The translations under genes and the position numbers were made by a program. Under the pieces are notes generated by a model, which was not told the origin of the DNA, did not search any database, and saw only the letters and a program-made list of their open reading frames with translations. Below, piece by piece: positions 52,726 through 62,374 of a DNA stretch of 64,000 nucleotides. The DNA lies in assembly GCF_009295825.1 (NCBI RefSeq), contig NZ_WHKF01000002.1, forward strand, positions 806,001-870,000. The letters are read 5' to 3'. The DNA is from Marinifilum sp. N1E240. Its GTDB lineage: Bacteria; Bacteroidota; Bacteroidia; Bacteroidales; Marinifilaceae. Every line of letters starts with the position of its first letter. Positions within the stretch are counted from its first letter, which is position 1.

Positions 52726-54009
52726 TTTTAATATTTCACCCAATAAAACCGGATCATCATCATCGGAAATACCAGTTATTTTCACTTTATAGAACTGATT
52801 TTTTTCTATGTTTTCACCTGTAAATTTCACAGGAATATAGTTTTCACCGTATCCTCTAGCTTGATTCTCATCTGTTTTTTCAACTAAAACGACTTGTTCT
52901 TTACCTATAAACAATTTTCGATAATCCATCTTTACATCTTCTGCAATGCCTCTTAAAACTTCACTTCTCGATGACTTGATTCTTTCATCAACATGGTTGG
53001 GCATTCTTTCGGCTCGGGTACCTTTTCGAATTGAATATTTAAAGGTGTGAACATGTCCAAATTTCAATTCCTTAATAAGATTACAGGTAGCATTAAAATC
53101 ATCTTCTGTTTCATTCGGAAATCCAATAATTACATCTGTTGTAATATTAAAGTTTGGATTTTGAGCCCTGATTTTCTGAACAATTTCCTTAAAACGTTTA
53201 GCAGTATACATTCTTCTCATTTGCAACAGTACCGACTCCGAACCACTTTGCAAACACAAATGTAAATGAGGAGTTATTTTAGAATGGTTCAGTAAGCTAA
53301 GAAACTTATCTCCGAAACCATCAGGCTCAATGGATGAAATACGAAGGCGAAAATCCCCTTCTAATTCCAAAATTTGCTCAATCAAATCATCAAAATTCTT
53401 ACCTTCATAATCATATCTGCCAATATTTACACCAGTTAATACCACTTCTTTTGCTCCATTCTCCACAACCGATTTTATGTTGTTAAGAATATCCTCAACT
53501 GGTCTGCTAGCCGCACGACCTCTAACCGATGGAATAATGCAGAAAGTACAGAAATTATCACAACCATCCTGAATTTTTATCATACTACGGGTATGAAAAC
53601 CTTTAACGGTTGATCCGTATGAAAACAAATCTGTATTTAATTTCGATGGGTGAATAATTTCACCTTTATAGTGCGCATCAACAAGTGAAAAAACAGATGA
53701 TTTTTGATCATTTTCAACCACGTAATTAATTTCAGGTTTACCTTCCAGTTCCTCCTTAGAATTGTTAGCCATACAACCAGTGACAACCAAAACCGAATCA
53801 GGATTTCGTCTATTGGCTTGACTAATAAAATTACGTGATTTATGATCACTTTGATGAGTCACAGTACATGAATTAATTACATATACATCGGCTTCCTTAT
53901 CGAATGAAACTGATTCATAACCATTTTTTTGAAACTGAGAAGCCAATGCATCAGTTTCGTATTGATTTAATCGACAACCAAGTGTCTTAAATGCTACCTT
54001 TTTCTTCAC
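52723..54009 (-). CDS. mtaB: tRNA (t6A37) methylthiotransferase MtaB
   Basis: 428 residues. The N-terminal UPF0004 domain provides one 4Fe-4S cluster (GCRLNQYETD, SCTVTHQSD, TGCMANN). The radical SAM cluster motif is GCDNFCTFCIIPSVRGR, with a TRAM domain at the C-terminus. VTHQSDHKSRN and GCRLNQYE are typical of MtaB rather than MiaB or RimO. It converts t6A to ms2t6A at tRNA position 37. It overlaps the preceding miaB-like gene by 23 nt. Confidence 0.9.
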   Translation of the reverse strand: MKKKVAFKTLGCRLNQYETDALASQFQKNGYESVSFDKEADVYVINSCTVTHQSDHKSRNFISQANRRNPDSVLVVTGCMANNSKEELEGKPEINYVVENDQKSSVFSLVDAHYKGEIIHPSKLNTDLFSYGSTVKGFHTRSMIKIQDGCDNFCTFCIIPSVRGRAASRPVEDILNNIKSVVENGAKEVVLTGVNIGRYDYEGKNFDDLIEQILELEGDFRLRISSIEPDGFGDKFLSLLNHSKITPHLHLCLQSGSESVLLQMRRMYTAKRFKEIVQKIRAQNPNFNITTDVIIGFPNETEDDFNATCNLIKELKFGHVHTFKYSIRKGTRAERMPNHVDERIKSSRSEVLRGIAEDVKMDYRKLFIGKEQVVLVEKTDENQARGYGENYIPVKFTGENIEKNQFYKVKITGISDDDDPVLLGEILK

Positions 54010-55366
54010 CTTCTACCTCTTCGTTTATCTTAATTAGTTTTCCTTCAACAGAAAAATCGGCTGCTGATGTAATTTTGATATCAACAAATTGTCCAACTAA
54101 ACTTTCATCTGTAGATAAAAATCGAACATTAATTTTTCCTTCAGTTAGCGCCATTAAATACCCCTCGTGGCGAGCCTTTCCTTTTACTAAAATTCGGTAA
54201 GTTTTATCAACCATATGTTCATTATAGTTCCGGGAATATAGCTTTAAATCTTCAGTAAGTTGATGATGCCTTTGCTTTTTAATATCTAAGTTTACATCAT
54301 CAAACCATCTATGACTAAGAGCTCCTGGACGAGGAGAATACATTGCAATATAAGCCATATTATATTTGAATTCTTCCATTGCTTTCCTTGTGTTTTCGAA
54401 CTGTTCATCGCTTTCACCAGTAAATCCAACAATAATATCTGTAAATAAGGTTGCCTCAGGAATCAACCTCTTTATTGTGTGAACAATCTGTCTATATTTC
54501 TCCATGCCATGCTTTCGATTCATATGAATCAAAACTTTATCGTCACCAGATTGAATTGGTAGATGGATTTGCTTAGCCAAACATTTATATTGTGCTATCA
54601 CCTCAATTACTTCATCGGTCATATCACGAGGATGTGGAGAAGTAAAATAAATCCAGAATTCTTTATTTAATCGATTTCCTAACTTTCCAATTCTTCTTAG
54701 CAATTCAGGAAAATCAACTTCTTTACCTTTTTTATCAAGCCCATATGAGTTAACATTTTGACCAAGCAGGGTAATGGATTTAAAACCTTTATCTACCAAG
54801 TTTTCTATTTCCTGTACTATTTCATCCGATGGACGAGATACTTCTCGACCTCTGGTATAAGGAACTGCACAAAAAGAACAAAACTTATCACAACCATTTT
54901 GAATAGGTACGTAAGCCTCAAAATCAGAAGTGTAATTTGGTTTCACATTCCAAAATTCTGAAATATTTTCATTCTGAGAATCAAAGCCTTGCTGCAGTCC
55001 AACAGGAGTTGCAATACCATATTGCTGAATCATTTCAGGCAATTTAGGCAAATCCTTCATTTGGAATAAAATATCAAATAACTTTAAAAATTTCTCCAAA
55101 TCGGAAGGTAAAACACATCCAGAAACAAAGGTCACCAAATTGCGTTTATTCTTCCACTTGTTCCATTTATGAATTTTTGAATAAACCTTATCAATCGCCT
55201 TTTGTCGAACAGAACAAGCTAAAATTCCAATCAAATTTGCATCTTCTTCCTTATCAGTCCACTGATATCCCATGCTTTCAATTATAGATCGAACCCTCTC
55301 ACCATCTGAGGCATTCATCTGGCAGCCTAATGAAACTAAATGATATTTCATAATACTATAATTCAA
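53987..55366 (-). CDS. miaB: MiaB-like radical SAM methylthiotransferase
   Basis: 459 residues; MKYHLVSLGCQMN at Met6 is an alternative start. UPF0004 cysteines lie in GCQMNASD, ACSVRQ and SGCVLPSD, the radical SAM motif is GCDKFCSFCAVPYTRGRE, and a TRAM domain ends the protein. GQNVNSYG and SPHPRDMTDEVI are MiaB marks, so it probably makes ms2i6A at tRNA position 37. The N-terminus is more divergent than usual for MiaB, so a related specificity is possible. Confidence 0.8.
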   Translation of the reverse strand: MNYSIMKYHLVSLGCQMNASDGERVRSIIESMGYQWTDKEEDANLIGILACSVRQKAIDKVYSKIHKWNKWKNKRNLVTFVSGCVLPSDLEKFLKLFDILFQMKDLPKLPEMIQQYGIATPVGLQQGFDSQNENISEFWNVKPNYTSDFEAYVPIQNGCDKFCSFCAVPYTRGREVSRPSDEIVQEIENLVDKGFKSITLLGQNVNSYGLDKKGKEVDFPELLRRIGKLGNRLNKEFWIYFTSPHPRDMTDEVIEVIAQYKCLAKQIHLPIQSGDDKVLIHMNRKHGMEKYRQIVHTIKRLIPEATLFTDIIVGFTGESDEQFENTRKAMEEFKYNMAYIAMYSPRPGALSHRWFDDVNLDIKKQRHHQLTEDLKLYSRNYNEHMVDKTYRILVKGKARHEGYLMALTEGKINVRFLSTDESLVGQFVDIKITSAADFSVEGKLIKINEEVEGEEKGSI

Positions 55367-56011
55367 TTAAAAGTAGACCTCTGTATGTACTGGACCTAGC
55401 GTGATTCCCTGTTTCTCAAGGATATCATAAGCCTCGTAAATCATGTGGCAATTGCCACATAAGTAACAAATTGTATCCGATGAAACCGGATTTTGTTTCA
55501 GATATTCAGTAACTCTTCCATGAAAATTACCAGACTCTTCTCGCGAAGTACATAAAATATAATTTCCATTTTTATATTCATCACGTTCATAAGCTTCATT
55601 TTCCTTTCTAACACCATGAAGAACAGTATAATTCAATTCCGGATGTGTTACAATAAAACTATGAATAGGAGATATACCAGTTCCGGTTGCAATAAATAGA
55701 AATTTCTTAGTTTCCAATTCACTTTCTTGCAAAGAAAAATGTCCAAACGGACCATCAACATCCAGGTAATCGCCAGGTTTACATCTCTTTAGTTTTTTAG
55801 ATACTAAACCTTCATCAACTTCTTTAATCAAAACTTCAAGATATTTATCATTCTCCGAACTGTATATTGAATACTCTCTTCGATCGATACTTCCTGTAAA
55901 TCCTAATGTGATGTACTGACCTGTTGTAAATGTAAAATCATTTTTTTCCATCTGAATGATATATGTAGATGGAGTTAAATTTCGTACTTCTGTAACTTTA
56001 TGTGATCTCAT
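55367..56011 (-). CDS. FAD-dependent oxidoreductase, ferredoxin-NADP reductase family
   Basis: 214 residues, a short reductase. The FAD-binding RREYSIYSS and the phosphate region DGPFGHFSL are followed by the NAD(P)-binding FIATGTGISPIHSF and a C-terminal CYLCGNCHMIYEAYDIL. Length and layout match ferredoxin-NADP reductase-like proteins. The electron partner is unknown. It starts 0-1 nt before miaB and may be co-transcribed with the two tRNA modification genes. Confidence 0.87.
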   Translation of the reverse strand: MRSHKVTEVRNLTPSTYIIQMEKNDFTFTTGQYITLGFTGSIDRREYSIYSSENDKYLEVLIKEVDEGLVSKKLKRCKPGDYLDVDGPFGHFSLQESELETKKFLFIATGTGISPIHSFIVTHPELNYTVLHGVRKENEAYERDEYKNGNYILCTSREESGNFHGRVTEYLKQNPVSSDTICYLCGNCHMIYEAYDILEKQGITLGPVHTEVYF

Positions 56012-56423
56012 TATTTTATAATCGATATTTAAATTCCAAATGTTTCTCCTTTAATAAGAGATTTCGCTATGTGGAATCAATTCAAATAAGCGAATACAAA
56101 AAAATACAAAATTCAGGGAAGTAACAAGAATTATAGGACCTTTATATCTGTAAATGTCATAATTTTATTAAAAACGAAGCAGAAGTAGCAAAAATGATCA
56201 CTTTTCATCTAAATCACCATGAATTTACACGATTGAAAACAGATGCTTTATTGTTGATATACTGAGAGTTTTAGGTAGTATTTGTCATTGTAAACCCTCT
56301 GAGAATTTAATATTTAATCGTCTTATGTATCTTAGTAAGGTATACTTTGTGGATTTAAGCTTAAAATAGGATCAGAAAAATGTGAATTTAGTCACATCAA
56401 TAAAATTGATATAATTATATAAA
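56012..56423. other. Intergenic region between the flavin reductase gene and bioD
   Basis: About 410 nt, AT-rich. It should contain the promoter of the reductase-miaB-mtaB operon and the end of the bio operon. No clear terminator, RNA or small gene was found. Confidence 0.5.
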
Positions 56424-57101
56424 CTAATGAAATAGTTTTCCAAATTCAACATTTGCATCAGAAGATTTTTCGAAGACAGGAATTTCCACAATAGGGCAAT
56501 CAAATCCAAATTTCTCTAGATAATGATGAAATACATTTATAGAGTCATTTAAAATAAATTCACTCTTTGCTGGATAGTGATTGTAAATTAATCCATGAAG
56601 AGGAATGTTACGATTTTTCATTATTTCCAAACTCATTAAAGTGTGATTTATACTTCCCAATTTCGAAGAAGTAACTAAAATTACGGGATAACGTTTTTCT
56701 TCTAAAAAATCCAATAATGAATAATCTAATGATATAGGAACATGTAAGCCTCCAACTCCCTCTAATAAAACAATTTCATATCTTTCTTCTAATGTTTTAG
56801 TTGAATTGTTTATTTGCTCAATATCTATCTTTTTATTTTGCATATTTGCTGCCAAATGTGGAGATGCAGGATAGTCAAAAACAAAAGGACAAGTAGTAAA
56901 ATCTTTGTCTTCCTCAAACAATTCAACGCCCATAATTTCACGATGCGTAAGTATATCTTCTGATATTCCCTGACAGCCTGTTTGTGCAAATTTTTGAGTA
57001 ATTATCTTACGATTGTTTTGATGTAAGTATTTAGCCATTAAGCCGGTAGCATATGATTTTCCGGCATCAGTATCTATTCCTGAAATAAAATAGGTTGTCA
57101 T
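56424..57101 (-). CDS. bioD: Dethiobiotin synthase
   Basis: 225 residues. The P-loop ISGIDTDAGKSYATG lies at the N-terminus, LLEGVGGLHVPIS is in the middle and VTSSKLGSINHT follows. It closes the ureido ring using CO2 and ATP. It is the last gene of the five-gene biotin operon. Confidence 0.94.
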   Translation of the reverse strand: MTTYFISGIDTDAGKSYATGLMAKYLHQNNRKIITQKFAQTGCQGISEDILTHREIMGVELFEEDKDFTTCPFVFDYPASPHLAANMQNKKIDIEQINNSTKTLEERYEIVLLEGVGGLHVPISLDYSLLDFLEEKRYPVILVTSSKLGSINHTLMSLEIMKNRNIPLHGLIYNHYPAKSEFILNDSINVFHHYLEKFGFDCPIVEIPVFEKSSDANVEFGKLFH

Positions 57102-57107
57102 TCAAGT

Positions 57108-57869
57108 TTACTTTTTAGGTTTTGCAATAAAATAAATAGGCTGATAGGTGAGAGGTACTCCTAATTCGGTGCCAAACAGATCTTTATAATCTTCTTCAAA
57201 TCTAGTTAAATCACTCTTTGTCCACGCTTTTCCTGGAATTCCATTCACCCCTGTTTGTTTCATGTGTTTTAAAACGCCCAATGGAGTAGGAAAGTACCTG
57301 GTAATGGTTTCTCTATCACTCCAAATAATTTCAAATTTCTCACTCAATAAGCGTTCATGTTTGGCAAAAGAAAGATAATTTAATCCTTTCCCTTCGACAT
57401 CTCGAATCTCTCTGTAGTTATCTGGTCCGAAGGAACTGAAAACTAAAAATGAATCGGGTTTGAGGACTTGATAAGCACGCTTTAAGAAAATATCCAGATT
57501 TGTAAACCATTGAAATGTAGAGCTTGACACTATCATATCTAAAGAATCAGGTAAGCTGGTATTTTCAATATCTCCACCAATAAATTTTATATTCGAATTG
57601 ATATTTTCCAATACATCAGAGTATTCTTTTACGATATCATTTGCAAAGTATTGTTCTGATTCAAAGTTACTGAAGAACTTCTCAGTCAGAACCCCAGGTC
57701 CACAACCCACTTCAAGTACTTTTGAGAATTTTCCCTGAAAATGTCTTTGTAATTCATTTATCAACCTCGACGCAATTGCCTCTTGTACAATTGCATGCTT
57801 TCTGTAGGTTTCTATACTTTTTACAAATCCCTTTTGTACCTTATCTTTATTAATTTCCTGATGTTCCAC
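57108..57869 (-). CDS. bioC: Malonyl-ACP O-methyltransferase BioC
   Basis: 253 residues, a class I SAM methyltransferase. Motif I is VLEVGCGPGVLTEKF; VSSSTFQWFTNLDIF and GVLKHMKQTGVNG are typical of BioC. It caps malonyl-ACP with a methyl group so that fatty acid synthase can build the pimeloyl chain. It overlaps bioG by 20 nt and is followed by bioD after 6 nt. Confidence 0.93.
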   Translation of the reverse strand: MEHQEINKDKVQKGFVKSIETYRKHAIVQEAIASRLINELQRHFQGKFSKVLEVGCGPGVLTEKFFSNFESEQYFANDIVKEYSDVLENINSNIKFIGGDIENTSLPDSLDMIVSSSTFQWFTNLDIFLKRAYQVLKPDSFLVFSSFGPDNYREIRDVEGKGLNYLSFAKHERLLSEKFEIIWSDRETITRYFPTPLGVLKHMKQTGVNGIPGKAWTKSDLTRFEEDYKDLFGTELGVPLTYQPIYFIAKPKK

Positions 57870-58539
57870 TGCTTAAATCTTCAATTAATTCATCCCACGA
57901 TTTCCACCTGTCAAAGCAAAAATGTGAATAATCTCTTTCTATTATTTTTAAAACACCTCCCCATGCATTATTCTGATTATCAGATGTAAATATCATATCA
58001 TTACTTCCAATTAATGCAAAATCGAATACATTCCAATCAATAAAATGATTTTGAATAATTTTCTGTAATGTAATCAGCTCTTCCTTTTGTTCATCTAATT
58101 TTCTCTGTGGCTTATTGGTTTTAAATAGATTGAAAGCAGATCTTCCACCACACATTCTCATCCAGAATTTTTCTAGATTTCTTTCATTCAAACCATCAAT
58201 AGTCCCTTGAAAAACAGCAGGACGGATTCCTTTTAAATTATCAATAGGTGAGAGTGTTCCATTTATTGCAATCTTTGAAGAAAACAATTCCTTATACTGA
58301 TTTAAAGTCAAATTACTCACATAAACACCCAATGACCAAGCAACTAAATGAATTTCGGCATAGTTTTCAAACAAACGATTTACCTCCTTAGGCAATAAAA
58401 TATCTCTATAATCATAACAGGTTAAGATATCATATTCATTTGGATTTAAGGTTTTCATAGGGTTTTCATCGCATCCCCAACCATTCATGAAAAGTATGCA
58501 CTTATCCTTACCATTTTTATCAATCCATTTAGTTCTCAT
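57850..58539 (-). CDS. bioG: Pimeloyl-ACP methyl ester esterase BioG (DUF452)
   Basis: 229 residues, a DUF452 family alpha/beta hydrolase. LFMNGWGCDENP opens the protein and the nucleophile Ser is in LVAWSLGVYVSN; a late His in RDYSHFCFD completes the triad with an Asp. It frees pimeloyl-ACP from its methyl ester, ending the BioC-initiated chain. BioG replaces BioH in many Bacteroidota. It overlaps bioF by 11 nt and bioC by 20 nt. Confidence 0.92.
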   Translation of the reverse strand: MRTKWIDKNGKDKCILFMNGWGCDENPMKTLNPNEYDILTCYDYRDILLPKEVNRLFENYAEIHLVAWSLGVYVSNLTLNQYKELFSSKIAINGTLSPIDNLKGIRPAVFQGTIDGLNERNLEKFWMRMCGGRSAFNLFKTNKPQRKLDEQKEELITLQKIIQNHFIDWNVFDFALIGSNDMIFTSDNQNNAWGGVLKIIERDYSHFCFDRWKSWDELIEDLSSGTSGN

Positions 58540-59644
58540 TACAATACTCTTTAATTATTGCAGGTAAATCCTTTATTGCTTCCCAATTCATATCCGCACA
58601 AAGCGATAATCGTAGTCTGGATGTACCTTCTGGAACAGCCGGAGGTCTTATAGGAAAGACTAAAAATCCCTTCGTTTGGAGGTATTCAGCTAAATTTACA
58701 CATTTTTGACTATCTCCAACAAGAACTGGAATAATATTGGAGCTACCCGCTGTGGCTATACCAAATTCAATTAATTTTTCACGAAATTGCTCTGATAGTG
58801 TGTTAAGATGCTCTCTTTCAAGCTTCATTTTAACTATTGTCCTTAACATGATATGATTCCAGCTAATAACAATAGGAGGTAGTGCAGTGGTAAATATTAA
58901 AGATCTCATTTTATTAATAAGATAATCCTTCAGAATTGGATCGCAAATAACATATGCGCCAATTGAATTCATTGCTTTTCCAAAGGTTCCTACAAGTAGG
59001 TCAATATCATCAATACAATTTAATTCCTCAGTCAACCCAAGCCCCTTATCGCCTCTAACTCCAAGAGCATGAGCTTCATCAATATATAAAAGGCAGTTGT
59101 AGTTCTTTTTAATTTCAATCAGTTTTTCAATGTCAGCTTCGTCTCCATCCATGCTAAATATAGATTCGCTCACAATAAAAATCTGATCGTAATCATTTCT
59201 TTTATTCTTTAGTATTTGAATAAGGTGCTTATAATCGTTATGCTTAAATCTTACGTGATCGGCATTAGATAGCCTAATTCCATCAATTATACTTGCATGA
59301 TTCAATTTATCGGATATAATTAAATCTCCTTTTCCAGCTAAAGCAGATAGAATTCCAATATTAGCATGATATCCTGAATTAAAGAAAAGAGAAGATCTTC
59401 CATAGAGTTTCTCCAACTCATTTTCAAGCGCTTCATACTCGCAAAAGTTCCCTGTGAGTAGACGTGAAGATCCTGATCCAAATGCATTCCCTTTTGGACG
59501 TGGTATATTTTTTTTGCTAACTCCAAGATAATCGTTTGATGATAAATTTACTTTAAAATCATTATCCGAGATTTTTTTTAAGCTTCTCAGATTGCCTGAA
59601 TCACGCAATTTATCTAATTCTTGTTTGTATCTTTCTAAATTCAT
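58529..59644 (-). CDS. bioF: 8-amino-7-oxononanoate synthase
   Basis: 371 residues from the ATG at 59644, 16 nt after the bioA stop; an upstream in-frame start at 59674 would overlap bioA. PLP-dependent: SSNDYLGVS, LFNSGYHANIG, YIDEAHALGVRG, and the lysine in GTFGKAMNSIGAY. It condenses pimeloyl-ACP with alanine. Confidence 0.94.
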   Translation of the reverse strand: MNLERYKQELDKLRDSGNLRSLKKISDNDFKVNLSSNDYLGVSKKNIPRPKGNAFGSGSSRLLTGNFCEYEALENELEKLYGRSSLFFNSGYHANIGILSALAGKGDLIISDKLNHASIIDGIRLSNADHVRFKHNDYKHLIQILKNKRNDYDQIFIVSESIFSMDGDEADIEKLIEIKKNYNCLLYIDEAHALGVRGDKGLGLTEELNCIDDIDLLVGTFGKAMNSIGAYVICDPILKDYLINKMRSLIFTTALPPIVISWNHIMLRTIVKMKLEREHLNTLSEQFREKLIEFGIATAGSSNIIPVLVGDSQKCVNLAEYLQTKGFLVFPIRPPAVPEGTSRLRLSLCADMNWEAIKDLPAIIKEYCNEN

Positions 59645-59660
59645 AATTATCATCAAAAAT

Positions 59661-60947
59661 CTAGCATTCAACAATATTTATTAATGATTCGCATAAGAAA
59701 TTCAAATCTTCATCACTAATAACATAGGGAGGCATAAGGTAAACAAGCTTACCAAATGGTCTCACCCAAATTCCTTTGTCTACAAACTTTCTTTGTAAAT
59801 CCGCCATATCCACAGCTTCCTTCATCTCAATTACACCAATTGCACCCAAAACCCTAACATCATTCACTTTCTCATCCTCTGAAATTGAGGATAACTTGTC
59901 TTTTAGAATGCCTTCTATGCGTTTTATATTCTGCTTCCAATTTGACCTCAACAGTAAGGAAATACTGGCTATTCCAAGCGAACAAGCCAAAGGATTTCCC
60001 ATGAAAGTAGGACCATGCATAAAGCATCCTGGAGAACTTCCAGATATTCCGTCACTTATCTTTCTTGTGGTAAGAGTAGCTGCAAAAGACATGTATCCTC
60101 CAGTAATAGCTTTGCCGACGACCATGATATCTGGTTCGATATTGGCATGTTCGCATGCAAATAATCTACCTGTTCTTCCAAATCCCGTTGCAATTTCATC
60201 AAATATCAGCAAAACGTCAAATTTGTCACATATAGCACGCAATTGGTTCAAATATTCAGGGTGATAAAATCGCATTCCTCCTGCACCCTGAACGATTGGC
60301 TCAAGAATCACTGCAGTCAACTCTTCATGATTTTTTTCAATCATACATCTGATTGAATCTATAGATTGTTCATCCCATTCATCTTGAAATTTACAGGATG
60401 GAGAATCAGCAAAGAAATTTATAGGTAAAACCCCTGTGAAAATATCATGCATTCCGGTAACAGGATCACAAACCGACATGGCATTAAAAGTATCACCATG
60501 ATAACCTGATTTTATCGATAAAAACTTATTCTTTTTGAAATTTCCTGTAGCAAATCTGTACTGAAGAGCCATTTTCATCGCAACCTCAACTGCAACAGAG
60601 CCAGAATCAGAATAGAAAACCTTTTCTAAACCTATTGGAGTAATCTCAACAAGCAGTTTGGCAAGATCAATTGCAGGTTGATGTGTTAATCCACCAAACA
60701 TCACATGAGACATTTTCTCAAGTTGAGATTTTACCGCCTCATTCAGTTCAGGATGATTGTATCCATGAATCGCACACCACCAGGAAGACATTCCATCAAT
60801 TAATTCTCTTCCATCTTCTAGTTTAATTCGTACTCCATCAGCCGATTCAACAGGGTAAACCGGCAAGGGATTATGCATAGAAGTGTAAGGATGCCAAATA
60901 TGCTCCTTATCAAATGCTAAATCCATTGGTTCATTCATTACTGTCAT
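59661..60947 (-). CDS. bioA: Adenosylmethionine-8-amino-7-oxononanoate aminotransferase
   Basis: 428 residues, class III PLP aminotransferase. HIWHPYTSM and [13 protein letters not shown] at the N-terminus are typical of Bio[13 protein letters not shown] and the PLP lysine in [11 protein letters not shown] follow. It uses SAM as amino donor to make 7,8-diaminopelargonate. It is the first gene of the operon; bioB is not in the window. Confidence 0.95.
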   Translation of the reverse strand: MTVMNEPMDLAFDKEHIWHPYTSMHNPLPVYPVESADGVRIKLEDGRELIDGMSSWWCAIHGYNHPELNEAVKSQLEKMSHVMFGGLTHQPAIDLAKLLVEITPIGLEKVFYSDSGSVAVEVAMKMALQYRFATGNFKKNKFLSIKSGYHGDTFNAMSVCDPVTGMHDIFTGVLPINFFADSPSCKFQDEWDEQSIDSIRCMIEKNHEELTAVILEPIVQGAGGMRFYHPEYLNQLRAICDKFDVLLIFDEIATGFGRTGRLFACEHANIEPDIMVVGKAITGGYMSFAATLTTRKISDGISGSSPGCFMHGPTFMGNPLACSLGIASISLLLRSNWKQNIKRIEGILKDKLSSISEDEKVNDVRVLGAIGVIEMKEAVDMADLQRKFVDKGIWVRPFGKLVYLMPPYVISDEDLNFLCESLINIVEC

Positions 60948-60972
60948 TCTAAATCAATATTAATCGAATTTC

Positions 60973-60998
60973 AGCGTAAAGCTAGAATTTCTTACGCT
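60973..60998. promoter_or_regulatory. Inverted repeat upstream of bioA, possible operator
   Basis: AGCGTAA (60973-60979) and TTACGCT (60992-60998) are perfect inverted half-sites with a 12-nt spacer, 26 nt upstream of the bioA start. The half-site/spacer form recalls biotin-repressor operators, but the sequence does not match the known BirA consensus. Confidence 0.35.
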
Positions 60999-61138
60999 AA
61001 AGACATCGTAATTTCACGTATTTTTAAAACATACAGCTAAGCTAATAAAGAAGTGTTATTAGTTCGTTAAACTAGAGTAAGAGTTCAAAAAATTCAGATA
61101 TTTTGCATTAATTTGCCTCAAATTAAAAAAGATGTGAC

Positions 61139-61624
61139 ATGAAAACATTCAAAACAATTTCACTAACAGGTATTATTTTAATGATTTGCTTTAGTTTATC
61201 AGCACAAAAGATTTACAATCCTCAAGCTGATGCTAAAAGTGATATTGAAACAGCAATTGTGAAAGCAAAAAAAGAGGGAAAGCACATTCTGATTCAAGTA
61301 GGAGGAAACTGGTGTCCATGGTGTATAAAAATGCACAGATACCTTTATTCAGATAACGCAATAAATGAACTACTTGAGCAAAATTACGTTTTCTTGGAAC
61401 TGAATTACAGTAAAGAAAATAAGAACTTAGAAGTTCTAAAAAGTCTTGACTATCCGCAACGTTTCGGTTTTCCTGTAATGGTTGTTTTAAATGCCGAAGG
61501 AGAGAGGTTACACACACAAAATACTGGTAATCTTGAAAAAGATAAGGCTTACGATTTTGACAAAGTGAAGTCTTTTCTATACAACTGGCGTCCTGATGCA
61601 CTAAATCCAGAGTATTACAAATAA
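61139..61624 (+). CDS. Secreted thioredoxin-like protein
   Basis: 161 residues with a signal peptide (about 1-22, ending SLSAQ). The active-site motif NWCPWCIKMH carries Cys59 and Cys62, and a cis-proline is in RFGFPVMVVL. The CPWC version is found in thioredoxin_7/DUF255-like proteins. It likely acts as a periplasmic disulfide reductase or oxidase. Its partner is not obvious from context. Confidence 0.87.
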   Translation: MKTFKTISLTGIILMICFSLSAQKIYNPQADAKSDIETAIVKAKKEGKHILIQVGGNWCPWCIKMHRYLYSDNAINELLEQNYVFLELNYSKENKNLEVLKSLDYPQRFGFPVMVVLNAEGERLHTQNTGNLEKDKAYDFDKVKSFLYNWRPDALNPEYYK

Positions 61625-61749
61625 TAGGTTAAATATTGCTAATTTGGACTAAGAACTCCGATTTTATTTGAATAAAGAAATAAATATATTTTCTTTGTAA
61701 CGAATTAATGGCAATAGCTAGAAAAATAAAATACTAAAAAAAAGATATT

Positions 61750-62277
61750 ATGACTATTTCAAAAGATAAAATGGTTTCAGTTATTTACGAATTGAAAACT
61801 GATCCAGCGGGTGAAATCATTGAAAAAGCTGTTAACGAAACTCCATTAACATACTTGTGTGGTGCAGGTCAAATGTTAGAGAAATTCGAAGCTAACTTAA
61901 TGGGTTTAAAAGTAGGTGATACTTTTGATTTTAAATTGGAAACTGCAGAAGCTTATGGTGAAGCTTCAGAGCAAGCTGTTATTGAACTTCCTAAGAACAT
62001 TTTCGAAGTTAACGGTGAGTTTGACGCAGAAATGATTAAAGAAGGTAATGTTGTACCAATGCAAGATAGTTCAGGTCGTAGAATGAACGGTATTGTATTA
62101 GAAGTTACTGATGCGACTGTAAAAATGGACTTTAACCACCCATTAGCTGGAGATGATTTATTCTTCAAAGGTGAGGTTATTGAAGTTAGAGAAGCTACTG
62201 GAGAAGAAAAGCAAGCTGCATATGCGCCTCAAGGTGGATGTGATAGCGGAAGCTGTGGAAGCGGTTGTTCTTGCTAA
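61750..62277 (+). CDS. slyD: FKBP-type peptidyl-prolyl isomerase SlyD
   Basis: 175 residues. The SlyD layout is clear: an FKBP half (KDKMVSVIYELKTDPAGE), an insert-in-flap chaperone domain (about 70-125), a return to FKBP with FNHPLAGDDLFFKGEV, and a Cys/Gly-rich metal-binding tail (GGCDSGSCGSGCSC). It assists folding and can bind Ni2+ through its tail. A terminator follows. Confidence 0.94.
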   Translation: MTISKDKMVSVIYELKTDPAGEIIEKAVNETPLTYLCGAGQMLEKFEANLMGLKVGDTFDFKLETAEAYGEASEQAVIELPKNIFEVNGEFDAEMIKEGNVVPMQDSSGRRMNGIVLEVTDATVKMDFNHPLAGDDLFFKGEVIEVREATGEEKQAAYAPQGGCDSGSCGSGCSC

Positions 62278-62301
62278 TCTCTTTCCTATAAAATATTTCA
62301 G

Positions 62302-62337
62302 ACCCGAAAGCCAATGGTTTTCGGGTTTTGTTTTTTT
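62302..62337 (+). terminator. Intrinsic terminator after slyD
   Basis: ACCCGAAA and TTTCGGGT form an 8-bp stem with a short loop, followed by TTTGTTTTTTT. Confidence 0.85.
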
Positions 62338-62374
62338 ATTTCATAAAAGTACCTTTAAGGCTCAATAAAAAAAG

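Noticed and set aside
53987-54009. Overlap of miaB-like gene and mtaB as a sign of frameshift or fusion
   Set aside because: Both proteins have complete N- and C-termini with all cluster cysteines, so this is a normal translational overlap between paralogues.
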